NCBI GenBank assembly: GCA_907163375.1 | Contig: CAJQUW010005239.1 | Coordinates: 248,001-312,000, forward strand | From: Prostheceraeus crozeri | Lineage: Eukaryota > Platyhelminthes > Polycladida > Euryleptidae | DNA length: 64,000 bases | Direction of reading: 5' to 3' | In this document: in pieces, positions 46,300 through 57,785 of the stretch | Layout: every line of letters begins with the position of its first letter | Position numbering within the stretch: position 1 is the stretch's first letter | Position numbers and translations under genes: made by a program | The notes under the pieces: model-generated | Databases searched by the model: none | What the model saw: only the letters and a program-made list of their open reading frames with translations | What the model was told of the DNA's origin: nothing

Positions 46300-48431
46300 A
46301 TTGAAACTTGATAGTCATTTTTCTAGGAAACAAGCTATCATCAATGAATTTTTGTTGCAGCGTAGGACTAGCAAGGCAATGCTTATCATATATGTGCATT
46401 ATTTAGCGATTCAAAGCACTTTGAGAAATTTTTCTCCGATCGGCGTGATCGGCTGTGATCGGATTTTACACCGGCCCGCATGCTTTTTCACGTGAAAACA
46501 CTTCATACTCATTCAGAGCCCATTACATATATAATTTGTTGTGGAAAAACAAGCACTAAATCCCGAATAGCTTCTTTTGTATTATTTCTAACAAAAATGT
46601 CAGAATTGCATATCTAAACCTGATGCAATTTTCATAAAATTTTGCAATAATGTTGCCCAGACCATAATCAACCAATAAAAAGTGAAAAACGAAATCTTGC
46701 AATTTATTCCAACCTCAAGTCTATTTTGCCTAGCCTAATTATGTTTGCTTTGTTTTTGTTGCTAATCTATTTTACTGATACGTTTTATTTGCGAAGTAAT
46801 TTGAGTTTCATTTCTTAGTCTCGTGGTTCGAGTGCCGAAGAGCATATGTGATGGCAAAATTCTACCGAAATCATGGGGCAATGTATCATGCAACAAACAA
46901 AGTGACTCTTTTTGAAGTCTAATTCTTCTCAGATACTTAAAGGTTTGACCCAAAAGCCGGGTTTCTCTGTTTAGAAGAGTGAAGGTGGAATCAATTATCT
47001 GTGCCATGAAATCATAGGCCAAGCATGTTTGAGTTCGTGTCAACTAGCATGCAGACGGAACATGGTAGCCAATTGACTACAGGGAAACAAAAGACCAGTT
47101 CAACAGAACATACTATTGTGTAAAGCAATAACGTCGCGTACTATATATTTCGGAAACAGTCGTCTGAGATGAAGCATTAATGTTTTTATAAATGAACGTA
47201 GAATAAGGATAGGATGACAATGCGCAAACGTTGTCCCTCAGCAGAAAATTGTAGAATGGGAAGTGAGGAATGAGAGAGCTTCAGTATTATGCGGTGGCGA
47301 GTATGCTGATTTGTTGCCTTTAAAGAGTACGAAAATGGCCTCTCTAGAATGATGGACGAATGCAGTTGTGTACAATTATGCAGCCTCACGAATCTCTGTA
47401 CAAAGACTGAAGGCATGCCTTGTAGTCTCACTACAGTGACTTGCTGGCACTTTACGGTGCAGTTCGGTCTTTAGTGTGCAATTTTCTTTCCCTCTTCCAT
47501 CTGTTTTCCTAAGTCTTTCGACGGCAGAATGTGGTGACGTCGGTGGGTTTGGAAAGAAGAAGGACGGTGGTTGTATCTCTACACGCTAGGAACAAAATAA
47601 GTTAGCACGTGAGTCAGTGGCGGCTTTATGCTTCCCTATTAGGTCATGTCCATCAAAGTCTTTCGCATGAAGAGGAATTTCCAAGTACTAAAAGCCATAT
47701 AAGAATTTTTAACCATACACATGTTGTCAAGAAGTGCGGATTATCATACCTTGATAAACAGCTGCGAATTCGACGAACAAAATTTCAATCTCATTCCCAT
47801 TTGTATTTGCTCTGTCTCATAATTCAAGCATGCATAATATTCAGGCAATGCCTATTGTTATAACATTACTTAGCTCATCGAGGGAATATTGTGTAGGCGT
47901 AGGTATGATTGAAATCATTCACATATATATTAGGCCCTTTGGTTAAACTGAAATTCCAAGCGTACATAGGTTGTACATTTACATCCGATTATAAACTGAT
48001 GCAGGCATTAGCCAGTGGAAGACCGCTGCTTTTAATGTGGGTCAAGGGGATATTTTTTCATGTTCTATGTCTTGTTCTGGCTGATTAGGTCTGGGAGGAA
48101 ATTTTTTCTCTTGATTGGGATTTCATTTTTTGCCTATAATTGGACTCGTCGATAATTTACTTTGAAGTCCGATGTCTTTGGAGTGATAGCCAGTGGAGGG
48201 CTGCCGCTTTGAATGTGGGTAAAGGGTATATCTTTGGAGTGAGCCATGATCATTACATAGTCGTTTCACACGTGAGCACCTTTATGATGTCATCAAGAAT
48301 GAATGCAAAGGAAACTGTCCGGAGAATTAGGGAGTCAATCGGGAGTCTCATTATCTCAAGTCAGCGTCAACCTGGGAAAGTCAATCGGCATTTCGTTCTT
48401 CGTACTAATGGTTTCAAATTCCCCACGATAT
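46300..48431. other. Anonymous sequence right of the satellite
   Basis: No convincing gene. GTGATCGG is repeated at 46440-46470. A 42-bp motif (CCAGTGGAxGxCxGCxGCTTT then AATGTGGGT) occurs in direct orientation at about 48013 and 48190. The ORF at 48140-48451 overlaps the second motif and ends inside the foldback that follows, so I do not call it a gene. The ORF at 46762-47043 (minus) is unrecognised. Confidence 0.4.
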
Positions 48432-48777
48432 TTGCGATAAGAAAAAATTAATCCGTTGCTGCTGAATATGACGTATTAATGAAAATGCACAAATTTTCGA
48501 GGTCAACCTCTTCGTTCAGGTGCGGCAGTTACAATGTAAACCAGCGATAGTGACAGTGAATAGCTATCGGCTGATGATCACGTGATCAACAGCTGACGCA
48601 GGACGCAAAGTGCACAAACAGCCTATAGTGATCATCAGCCGATAGCTATTCACTGTCACTATCGCTGGTTTACATTGTAACTGCCGCTCCTGAACGAAGA
48701 GGTTGACCTCGAAAATTTGTGCATTTTCAATAATACGTCATATTCAGCAGCAACGGCTCAATTTTTTCTTATCGCAA
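48432..48777. repeat. Foldback: two 150-bp near-perfect inverted arms, 46-base loop
   Basis: TTGCGATAAGAAAAAATT at the left edge and its complement at the right edge begin arms 48432-48581 and 48628-48777. I count only about four to five mismatches in 150 bp. No flanking target duplication is visible, although CCCCACGATAT occurs both just outside the left arm (48420) and 46 bp outside the right arm (48824). If transcribed, it would form a 150-bp double-stranded stem. Confidence 0.92.
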
Positions 48778-49029
48778 TTGTTGATAATGCTGCTAAAGGG
48801 AAACTTTGATCTATTGAAATCCCCACGATATCTTACAAATAGATTGAAGAGCGATGGTCAAAAAGAGGTCTCATGAACAGTCCACAACAGCATTCGCTTC
48901 CTTTTTGTCGCAGAAAAGCTGCAACACTTACATCATAATCTGTGCTTTCTACTTGACAAATGTGTACTATCTGGTTTTATTCCAAATTTGGCAACAACTC
49001 AATCGTCCTCTTTCAGATCTTAGATTGGC
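48778..49029. other. Anonymous sequence
   Basis: There is nothing beyond small ORFs of no recognisable type. Confidence 0.35.
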
Positions 49030-49463
49030 GGGAGGCTTTCCCTGCATTCGCATCTTCGTTTTCATTTGCGCCTTGGCATCTTCACCTGAAATACCAAGAT
49101 GTCACGAATACCTAGGTATTTTGTTCTTAAATCGCTTTGCCAAAGATTCTATAGCGCGTTTGATTATATTTTCTTAAGAATAGCTTTTCTTTCTTCATCT
49201 TCAACACGTTTCAAACGCTAAAAAACGATGTCAGCACTTCACAAGTTTGGTTGTACGCGTCTTCTTCTTGTCTTTTATAACGATCGTTCATTTTGATTTT
49301 CTGGACACATAGGTTTTGGAGCTGATGCCACATCCCTTTGTATATTGATGACTTCTTTCTCCTTTGACTTTTCAATCGGATGCTTGCCCTTTTTTACAGC
49401 TTGAGACACTGGATGAAGCACAATGCCACTCCACAATCTGCTGTCTGCCGACTCAGGTTTCAA
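49030..49463 (-). pseudogene. Degenerate lysine-rich coding region, unidentified
   Basis: Three stretches on the minus strand translate into protein-like charged sequence. 49463-49275 gives VSQAVKKGKHPIEKSKEKEV. About 49290-49210 in another frame gives NDRYKRQEEDAYNQTCEVLT. 49219-49030, with frame changes and one TGA, gives LKRVEDEERKAILKK, then IKRAIESLAKRFKNKIPR, then EDAKAQMKTKMRMQGKPPAN. Read together they look like one helical, basic protein with two or three lesions, or exons separated by very short gaps. I do not recognise the family. A retro-copy or an old element ORF are both possible. Confidence 0.4.
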
Positions 49464-49854
49464 TTGCTATGGGGGATTAAAATGTTCGTCTCAGAGTTGA
49501 GTTGAGTTTGTTGGTGCCCTTACTTTCATACTTCCTTTCATGCATGCTTCAGAGCCATATTCTCGAACATCTACTAACTAATGAGCATGTGAAGTGTCAG
49601 AGGGCACGCAGAGTAGAAAAATTTTGTTTTACTGGGAGACCCCAATACTTGCCAATAAAAAGGCAGTGCCGGATACTTGATCATTGTATTCGACATATTT
49701 TCCAATTTCATTGATCCACACATGTTCCTTCCAATTCTTGCGCTTTGGTTAATTGTCATGCATATTATCACTGCTGAAATGCACTTTAATTGATGGAAAA
49801 GAATTTGTTTCACCTGAACTTCGATCGATGAGTTAAACATCGACTTTTGTGCTA
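49464..49854. other. Anonymous sequence
   Basis: It may include more of the degenerate coding region to its left, but nothing is readable. Confidence 0.35.
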
Positions 49855-50127
49855 AATATCGATCGCTTGCACTGGCTTGGTCACTTGCATCGGATGCTTA
49901 AAGCCAATATTAAGTTATGAAGTGGCTGGACCTAGCATCAGTAGTGGACAGAGGAAGAGATGATGGAACAATGTCAAGAGAGATCTTGAGAGCCTGTATC
50001 TGGACACTCAGTTGACGCAAGACCGACCGGAGTGGAGAGGGCGCATCCATTCCAACGACAACCGACGCAACCCCAGTGTCCAACCCTCAAATCTGGGGAA
50101 GAAAGGACAAAAAAGCGAGGAGTAAGT
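49855..50127 (+). pseudogene. LINE reverse transcriptase C-terminal relic
   Basis: Translation gives DRLHWLGHLHRM (about 49858-49895), which is the conserved RLRWLGHVxRM segment after the RT domain of many LINEs. Then KWLDLASVV (about 49920) and, after a stop, QDRPEWRGRIHSNDNRRNPS (about 50020-50080) follow, ending with TAA at 50122-50127. The order and spacing match the C-terminal end of that ORF. Only this end remains, as expected for a 5'-truncated insertion. Confidence 0.65.
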
Positions 50128-50727
50128 ACTTCCTGTGATAGCATGAGCATAACCGTTTCAACCAACACTCTTTCAGTAATGGATGCTTTTCAAATTTCTA
50201 AAATTAACAGACATTGGCTAATTACTAGGGCCCCGTGAGTACTCAACTCGACGATCACTCGAGCGACGATCAGTATTCGAATCGAGGTGGCGAACATGTG
50301 CAAAAGCTTTCTTATTTCGATAATATTGAACTTCTCCTTAATGACTTACTACTTTAAAACTGAAAATGTTTTGCAAATATTTACAGATTTTTGTTTCAAG
50401 CGTTATTTTGAATTTTGATTCAATACACTACTCACAAAAATTACACTTATCAACCTATGTAAACAAGTTTCTCATAAAGGCAAGTGCAGGATGACATAAT
50501 GGTCAGTAAACTACAACTCTGGCAAAATCACATCAATCAGCTGCAATTGATAGATAGAATGATGATGTGCTGTTCTCTAAAGTGATGAATAACTAGACAA
50601 GCTTTTTAATTGCAATAGACCGAATAAAGTGCTATTAGATAAATGCACATCGCAATAGTGTGCAACTTGAATAAAGGCTGCGAACTCATTTAATTTCTAT
50701 AAATATTGAAATAATAGAATAGCGGTT
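50128..50727. other. Anonymous sequence
   Basis: A patch at 50225-50285 (TAGGGCCCCGTGAGTACTC then CTCGACGATCACTCGAGCGACG) looks like a single hAT-type end with CTCGA subterminal repeats. A loosely similar end in the opposite orientation lies at 56430-56487. The two are too distant and dissimilar to pair. Confidence 0.35.
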
Positions 50728-51434
50728 ACGAAAGACTTGTCATGGAAACCGTACATCCAATCCATTAGCAAGCAGGCAGCTCAACGCATTGGTAGTCTCT
50801 ATCGTGCCAGCAGCTATCTTCCACCACAGACTGTCTGCTATCTTTACAAATCCACTATTCGTCCTCTGATGGAGTATTGTTGTCATCTGTGGGCAGGCGC
50901 CCCACAAACGCATCTTAACCTCCTTGAACGGGTTGAGAAACGTGTCAAGAATCTCATGGGTGAAAAACTTGCTAGCAAGTTGCAGCCGCTCTCCGTCAGA
51001 CGGGATGTTGCTTCACTCAGTCTCTTCTACAGGTACTATTTCGGTAGAAGCAGCTCTGCAGTAAATGAGTGCGTACCCAAACCTAAGATCTTCTCCAGAA
51101 GCACACGCAGAGCTAATGCACTCACATGCTATAATGTGAGCTTAGAACGCGCACGTACTGTGAGTCGCTCGAAAAGCTTTTTTGTTCGCACGGCACAGCT
51201 TTGGAATCAGCTTCCCCAGACCACTTTCCCTGACCAATACAATCTTGATACTTTCAAGAGGCGTGCGAATAAGTTTCTGATGGGGGCAGCTTAATCAGAT
51301 TATAAGATCTGTTTTTTTTTCTTTTATTTATTTAAAGTAATACAATTTATTAGTTTTTCATTGAGTAACCCCTAGCTTCGTTCATGGCTCATAGCTGTGC
51401 TAGGGGTGAAAATTCAGTAAAAAAAAAAAAAAAA
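50728..51434 (+). mobile_element. 5'-truncated LINE insertion with poly(A) tail
   Basis: The open frame 50728-51294 begins in the middle of a protein ([20 protein letters not shown]). It contains the post-RT region of CR1/Jockey-like LINEs: [42 protein letters not shown], and AQLWNQLPQ near the end. It is fully open, so the copy is young. The 3' untranslated part has an 8-bp stem CCCCTAGC/GCTAGGGG (51369-51376, 51399-51406) and ends in a run of 16 A (51419-51434). A target duplication is not clear. Confidence 0.9.
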
Positions 51435-52152
51435 CCTGCTCTGACATTTAACAGCGACCAGTAGACACAGCACTTCATAATAATGTAGAAAACATAGGTT
51501 TAAGTGAACTCGTTGATCTCGTTAAAATAACTGAGCGATGTTCTCTGTCACCCTCTACAGTATTCAGAATAGTGTCACGCTTGCTTAATAATTATTGTAT
51601 AACATGCCTACAAGGTGAAATACATGCAATGCTTAAACAAAAGGTTTTAAAATTTAGAATATTTTACATTTGTGTAATGTATGTCTAATGTCAACAATTA
51701 CGTATACTTAACAAAGGATAACCCACTCACTCGATCAACGATGTGCGTCGCCTTATAGTTTATTTTTTAATTCTCTTAGTTGCTAGGTAGGCCTAAACGC
51801 ATTTTTGCCTTTTAATCGATCTATGAAAATTTCATGGTACCCAGAGTTCCGTTATTTCCGAAATTTTCCGCTTTTTCGAAAATAGTCCTTTATTTCTCGT
51901 TTTTTTTACCAATTTTTCCGTTATTTTCTTTTTTCTTCATTTTCCGTTATTTCCTTTTTTCTTCAATTGTCATATGTAAATTGCAAAATGATCCTGAATC
52001 TTGTTATCGTATTCCTGGAACTTTCATAGTAACATTCAAATAAGTTGATTAAAGTGAAATACGCTTAGGTGCAATAATCTTAATCTCTTGCCCCAGGTGT
52101 GAATATAATGTGATTTTGAGGAGGGTCTACAAAGGGAATATTGATATATGCG
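51435..52152. other. Anonymous sequence with TTTCCGTTATTTCC low-complexity tract
   Basis: 51845-51965 is a degenerate pyrimidine-rich repeat of TTTTCCGTTATTT. The ORF over it (51834-52043) is an artefact. Nothing else is visible. Confidence 0.5.
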
Positions 52153-53361
52153 CTAGAGATGTACATGGCTCGACCTGACGAGCCGCGAGTCGATGTGATT
52201 TTGAAATATTCAAGCCGAGCTGAACCGAGTCGTACAATGCTAGAGCCAAGCCGAACTGACGAGCCGTTTTAATTTTGGGTAAAATAAAGTTGAAATTCAA
52301 CCTAATGTACAGTGTCAATACACATAGTTTGTTAACAAGTACTGATTGCAGAACATTTACTGGATATAATTACAGTTGCATCATCAATTGTAGATTGTGA
52401 TGGAATTCTTCACTTGACGATAAAGTTAGTAACATGGTAACATTACAATGATTACCTTGTCTTATGAAAATTCCTGGTTGTATTGATGCAATACTTATAC
52501 ATGGCTATGGTTTTCCTTGTCTATCATTCTTTCAAATTTCCTACGCAGTTTTCTACTTTTCATTTTCTCTAGCGATCTGATACATCTGACTAATATAATC
52601 ACGCATCAGTTTTATCATAAATTTTGAGAAAGACATTCATCGCAGCGCAAACTATCATTTGGGGATGATGGTCCTTGACGAATAATCCTTGAAGAGCCTC
52701 TAGTCCATCAATCTTAGGATAAGAATATCAAAGCTGTCCATTGCTGAGTTTATGCAAAGGTTTTAAAGTCTCCTAAATGAATGAGTTTTAATTCTTTGAT
52801 AAATTCATGCTTTCATGTTGTAATTTAAGTCACAAAATTTCGGGAAATAATTCGATGTATTTTTTTAAAAAATTCATTAGACATATTGTTTGACTTACAA
52901 ATTCATTCATTTGGTAGGCTACAAAATCAGTTAAAATGAAGAAAAATCAGATTTTGGAAAAACCCATTCCGATGTAAAGCTATAAACCTCGTTTTATAAC
53001 TACAATTGCGATTAGGCCTACCCATAAATATCGTGTATGACAAAACATTCATCTAAATATATCGAATTCGATATTATCTAAAAAATATTTTTGTATACCT
53101 TAACTCTAACTCTGAAGTAGGTCTTTAAATTCTATAAATCATTATCCTAATAGTTAAGACTTTAAATAGGCCTACTTATTAAATACTACCAAATGTAGTT
53201 AGCCTACATAAAAAAATTAAATAAAAATCTATCTTACACCTATATTGCACCTTAAACGATATATTTTAAGCCAAGCCGAAGAGCTGCGGCTCCGACCGGC
53301 TCGAACAAGTGGAGCCGAGCCGCCATCGGTTTTGCTCGGCTCGGCTTAGGTACATCTCTAG
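52153..53361. mobile_element. Non-autonomous hAT-like element with GAGCCG-rich ends
   Basis: The ends CTAGAGATGTAC and GTACATCTCTAG are inverted. The direct repeat TATGCG flanks the element at once on both sides (52147-52152, 53362-53367), with the outer bases of a possible 8-bp duplication mutated. Both ends are full of GAGCCG/CGGCTC motifs (52165-52265; 53270-53345). The interior is AT-rich and anonymous with no transposase. A TAGAGATG start is a known pattern among hAT ends. Confidence 0.82.
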
Positions 53362-53367
53362 TATGCG

Positions 53368-54617
53368 TTTATACGTATGGGATGTTTCTGATGAAATCGA
53401 AAAATCTTTTCTATTTTTGCTGCTCCTGCATCACATCATCACATCTGGGCTGTTTGTAGAAACATAGAGATCAATTCAATAAAAGAAGGACAAGCTTTGA
53501 ATGTACAAATTTCTTCTGAATTCTTCAGATCCGTTTAAGGGTGCAAAACTCAATGTAATCCTACTTTAGCTTTTTATCATTTTCTGATCACATCGTTAAA
53601 ATATTGCGCTCGTACTTTCATGCACCAAATATTTGTGGTGCTTCTGTCTTTTATGTTTATGTAATCTATCATTTAGTACAAAAGTACAGTTTACAGATGC
53701 ATCCATGTTTAGTGAACAATAGGTCTATGGCAGTATTACTGTATCAAGTCCTACGCTACATCTTAACCCTCATCGCCACACCTGTCTACCTGTGTAGACG
53801 ACATGTTTTTTGAAACACTGCAACTTCTTCAAAAATGATGATATCTTGATGAAATATATTTTCCATGTATATTTTTTAAGCATTATGCTATCCTTAGAAT
53901 TGCAGATCTAAAATCAATTTCGGTCATGTCAAACACGCACAACAATCATATTCGGCACACCTGTGTACCTTTGCATAAGTCAGCACTTAATGTACAAAAA
54001 TTTTGGATTTTCGGAAGACAATAATTAAACTCTTGGTTCTGTTTGAGTGTCAGGCGTGCTTAGTTGTCTGAGAGAACATTTTACGGAAGTTCTTTTATGA
54101 GTCACAACGGTCAAAGTTCGTTTGGTTAAGTGAAGGATTGCCACAATAAAAACTGCATTTGTGTTTTGTAAGTGGCAGTCTGAAAGATATTCTACAAGGT
54201 ATGTGGCGTTGGTCAGTCGAAGAAGTCAAAGTCCACTCCGCATTGGTTGAATCATTGCACAAGAGGAATTGGTTCATACATGATAGAAATATTCACTTCC
54301 AACTTCAGTAGGATATCATCAATCGTTATTCTACGAAGTTCAGCGACGTTCAGTAGATTGGCGATCAACCTAAACCTTAGTTTGGTGCCTGTCTGCATAA
54401 TATTATCATAACATGCTCACATGAATGGTGAAATTAATTATTTCGAAATTTTTTTTGAAGCTATGAAATTCAATTAGTGAACATATTCGAACATTTTTCA
54501 ATAGTAAGTACTACTATCTAGTAGATGCTGATTGCTCATTGCAGTTCATGAAGAATGTGAACCTAGGTAACTTATCCGTTTTTTTTCTTTATCCGTTTAA
54601 CGTCCTTTTCTCCATCT
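53368..54617. other. Anonymous sequence
   Basis: No gene or element end is recognised. CACCTGTxTACCT occurs at about 53778 and 53960. Confidence 0.4.
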
Positions 54618-54965
54618 CCGTTGGGTTGGACGATGATAGCTCTCGGAATTTCTCCCCCCCCCCCCAGCCACTCAATTCGCGCAGTCACAGCTGCATTCGT
54701 TCCACCACCGGAATCCAACATGTCTCCCAAGTATCAGAAATGGGTAACAGTGTCGCACCTGAGCATCTCTTGCCCTCTTCACTTGTCAATAATTGCGCCA
54801 ATTCTTTCCTTTTCCTCTCTTGAGATTGTCAAATGATCTTGCGGGCATTCTCCTTTGCCTTTGCATATCGCGAATCGCATTCTCTTTTCTTCCACTGCTG
54901 CGGCTACTTCTTCGCACCACCATGAGTCAGTATGTCTCGGTGCACACTTCGTCTTACCGCTAAGT
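54618..54965 (-). pseudogene. LINE relic: endonuclease-RT linker and thumb pieces
   Basis: Leftward from 54965, the translation has SWWCEEVAAAVEEKRMRF (the WWxxEV...K segment between the endonuclease and RT domains of LINE ORF2). It then has ISREEKERIGAIIDK and a stop. At about 54745 it resumes as YLGDMLDSGGGTNAAVTARI, followed by KFREL, which belongs after the RT active site. The whole catalytic RT is therefore deleted between them. A run of C/G at 54652-54664 breaks the thumb region. Confidence 0.75.
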
Positions 54966-55087
54966 GAAATAAGAAATGTAACTCTAGGTCTACATTATGT
55001 ATTCAACTACTCAAATATTCTTCGTTTTTGCCGCATTAGTGTGAATTAATCTGTTTAAGTTAAAAATCTTTTTCAAATCAATCGTAG

Positions 55088-55500
55088 AGGTGGCGCTATC
55101 AAAGTGCCCATTACAAGTGAGCTGCTCAAAGTTGAGAAGAACGATAGAGCTGATGCAAAAAGCGAGCGGTGAATTTCGACGAGATCAGCAGGCGTCTTCT
55201 GCCTATCACCAACGACAAAGCTTGGAAAAAGAAAGGAAAGAAATATTAAATGGAATCGAAGTTGCTGATCTTCAGACAGAAAAAGGAAATTCTCGACTGG
55301 AGACTGCTCTCGACAGTAGAAATATACAAAGAGATAAGAAGATCTTGCATGGACAGGAATTAATTCACACGAGTTTGGAAAGAAAGAAGGAACTTAAAGT
55401 GGAATTGGTTGGTGTGAATCAAAATGACAATGACTTCACTCACTCATCTCTTTTTGCGTCCTTTTCCAGAAGATGGTGGTTTATGCGCTTACTGCTTTAG
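55088..55500 (+). CDS. Candidate coiled-coil exon
   Basis: A 136-codon open frame follows a pyrimidine-rich tract and AG dinucleotides at 55086-55089 (CTTTTTCAAATCAATCGTAG), a fair splice acceptor. The product is charged and helical, with heptad-like spacing from about residue 14 to 105 (RRTIELMQKASGEF, SLEKERKEILNGIEVADL, TSLERKKELKVELVG). The last 25 or so residues look non-coding, so the exon probably ends near 55405-55415, where GT dinucleotides occur. I do not recognise the protein. Long coiled-coil ciliary or cytoskeletal proteins would fit. It stands between two LINE fragments, so an element origin cannot be excluded. Confidence 0.45.
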
Positions 55501-55890
55501 TATGAATTTCCAACGGGCATCCGCTTCCTGGGCTCCCACACGTTTGGATCATCTTTCACCACTTGTTCCCAGGTCTTCTTTTGTCTACCTGCTCCTCTTT
55601 TACCATCTCCTTCCATCCACATCACTTTTCTGATCCACTCTGTCTCATCCCTTCTTACCACGTGGCCAAACCAACGTAGTCTTTGCCTTCTCACGATATC
55701 TGTGATGTTCTCAAGACCCATTGCTTCTCTGATGCTGTCATTCTATTTCCTGTCCGATAAACTGACACCACACATCTACCTTGGCATTCACATCTCCAAA
55801 CGTTCAAGCATCTTCTGATGGGATGAAAGCAGCGGTTATGACTCGCAACCATAAAGCATAGCTTGCCGTATACAGGCTCCATATACATGA
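55497..55890 (-). pseudogene. LINE reverse transcriptase C-terminal relic
   Basis: Leftward from 55890 the translation with several stops gives VYGACIRQAMLYGCES, then CGVSLSDRK, then REAMGLENITDIVRRQRLRW. It then continues FGHVVRRDETEWIRKV and GKRGAGRQKKTWEQVVKDD to the ORF end at 55497. This is the well-known segment MLYGSETW...CGVSLxDRK...RLRWFGHV...GRPxKTW found after the RT domain of many animal LINEs. Four stops are visible between 55890 and 55720, so the copy is dead. Confidence 0.82.
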
Positions 55891-57718
55891 CCCTTGGTTC
55901 TCAAAGATGGCAGTAGATTCAGTAGATTCTAACTTCTGATATACATACATATCTATATCTTTATTCATTATGCTACTTTGTTATTACAGTCAGTTTCTCC
56001 ACTTCTTCAGATTGGCGGAGGCTAATAATACGGAGGAGAGGGTGATACGAAGGCAAAAATTGTCATTTTTATGAAAGTCTACGCGCACAGTTGAATAATA
56101 CTTTCTTCCTTTATGTTGACAGTTGATTGGTAGCGTCTCACTTGTGTTCTAATTTCATGTGCCAAATGCAAATCATAACCCTTTCGTTAGATACTTTATG
56201 TACAATTTGTATGACACACAAAATACAATGTGATTTGATGAGGTGAATCAATGGGATTAGACAATATTAGAAATATTAACAAGATTTTCAACCATGGATG
56301 TTTTTATATATTCAAATAATGAGCGTAAAGCGTCAAACTGGTTGAAAATACATGAATGACGCTGTGTGGCAAACTTAACGTATTCCTTTATTTTTCCGTT
56401 ATTATTCTTCGGTAATAGCGCTGGGAACCCTGAAATTTTGCTCGACTCGACTCGAGGCTCACAAAAGTCCGACTCGCATGGCCCTATCATTTACATAAAC
56501 CTTCTATCTTACCATCGATGGCAGTGTGTTGACTTCTGTTGGGAGGGTTAAATTGAATCAGTGCTCTTTCCCTTGTTGTAATGCGAAAGTTAGAAATCGT
56601 TCATTTTTTCTGCAACTAAAAAGAAATCGAAACATGGTTTCCATGGATGCAATGAAAAATGATATAACCAATTCAACCGGAATTTCATAACTTTATCATG
56701 ATATCGCGCACTGCAAGCAATCTACAGAAATGTCAATCCGTTTGGCTTTTATCTGGCTTGAAGAGACTTAGCCGATTTCACCCCATCCTGCCCTGCTAGC
56801 TTTTTATCAAACCGGAACTCGACTGGTTTTTTCCACTCGAAAAAAAGCTTCCCTCCAGCGTCAAAAATGCTTGCACCTCGTGATATTGCATAATAAATGA
56901 GTCAGTGCAAAAACTAGGTGATCCTGTGCATCACGACGGATCATGTCATACTACGTAACTCATGGATTCTGAATTGGTGTCTGTTGTTGAAGTCGGGTGA
57001 CATTGGAGCATGCAATGGAGAGCGACATTCGGGCAGCGAAATCGTTGCATGCTGACTAGCAATTTTACAACATGTTGTGATCACTGCCTAAAATAAATAG
57101 GCTTGCAAAGTAAAAGTAGAGACTCTAAAAATGATCTGGGTGAAGAGGGAGGGGCAGGGGTTTGGCATGAGCTTGAGTGAGGAGCTTCTGCATTGAGAAT
57201 GCATGTCCATTTCAATATCATGAAAAATGATCACTGCTGCCGGTGCATGTACAGTCCATGCAAAGCACTCAAAATTGACAAGCATGATACATGGCGAAAT
57301 TTGTTTGATGTGTATTAGCATTATGCCTAGTGAAATAAATAGGTTTATTCCCCATTTTTTCATGCTTTTGATTTAGTAGTAATGCTGATTTGCTGCGTGT
57401 AGGTCATCAAATTAACCAATAAGGTTTTCCAGTGACATATTTACTTTTTCATAAGCTTAATAAATATGATTTGATCATAGATGTTTGAGAAGTGCGAGAA
57501 TGCAAGACATTTTCGAGATTAAACGGAAAGACATTCTGTATTCAAGTGCCTATTGTATTGTAGAAAGCAGTTGTACCGAAACTGATACCGCTATGCGTCA
57601 CGACACGCGAATTGTTGACTGGATATGAGAAGCAGAATGGTTTTGTTCATTTGATATATTATTTATTACAGTTTTCCCTTATGTCCGAAATAGCCTTACT
57701 GTTGATCTATGTCGGACA
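55891..57718. other. Anonymous sequence
   Basis: A CTCGACTCGACTCGAG patch with GGCCCTA (56440-56487) looks like one hAT-type terminus. No partner is found, apart from the weak candidate at 50225. No gene is recognised. Confidence 0.4.
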
Positions 57719-57785
57719 GAAAAAAAGTTTGAATTTCAAATTTGAAATTTAATTCGAAATTTTCAAATTAAATTCAAAAACTAGA
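57719..57785. repeat. AAATTTGAATTT-rich self-complementary tract
   Basis: TTTGAATTTCAAATTTGAAA and its continuation are locally palindromic at several phases. This is low-complexity sequence. Confidence 0.6.

Noticed and set aside
51834..52043. Phenylalanine-rich ORF, possible membrane protein
   Set aside because: It is the translation of a pyrimidine-rich low-complexity tract.
50225..56487. Possible 6-kb hAT between the CTCGA-rich ends at 50.2 and 56.5 kb
   Set aside because: The two ends share only a short TAGGGCC start and differ inside. Several unrelated elements lie between, and no target duplication is visible.
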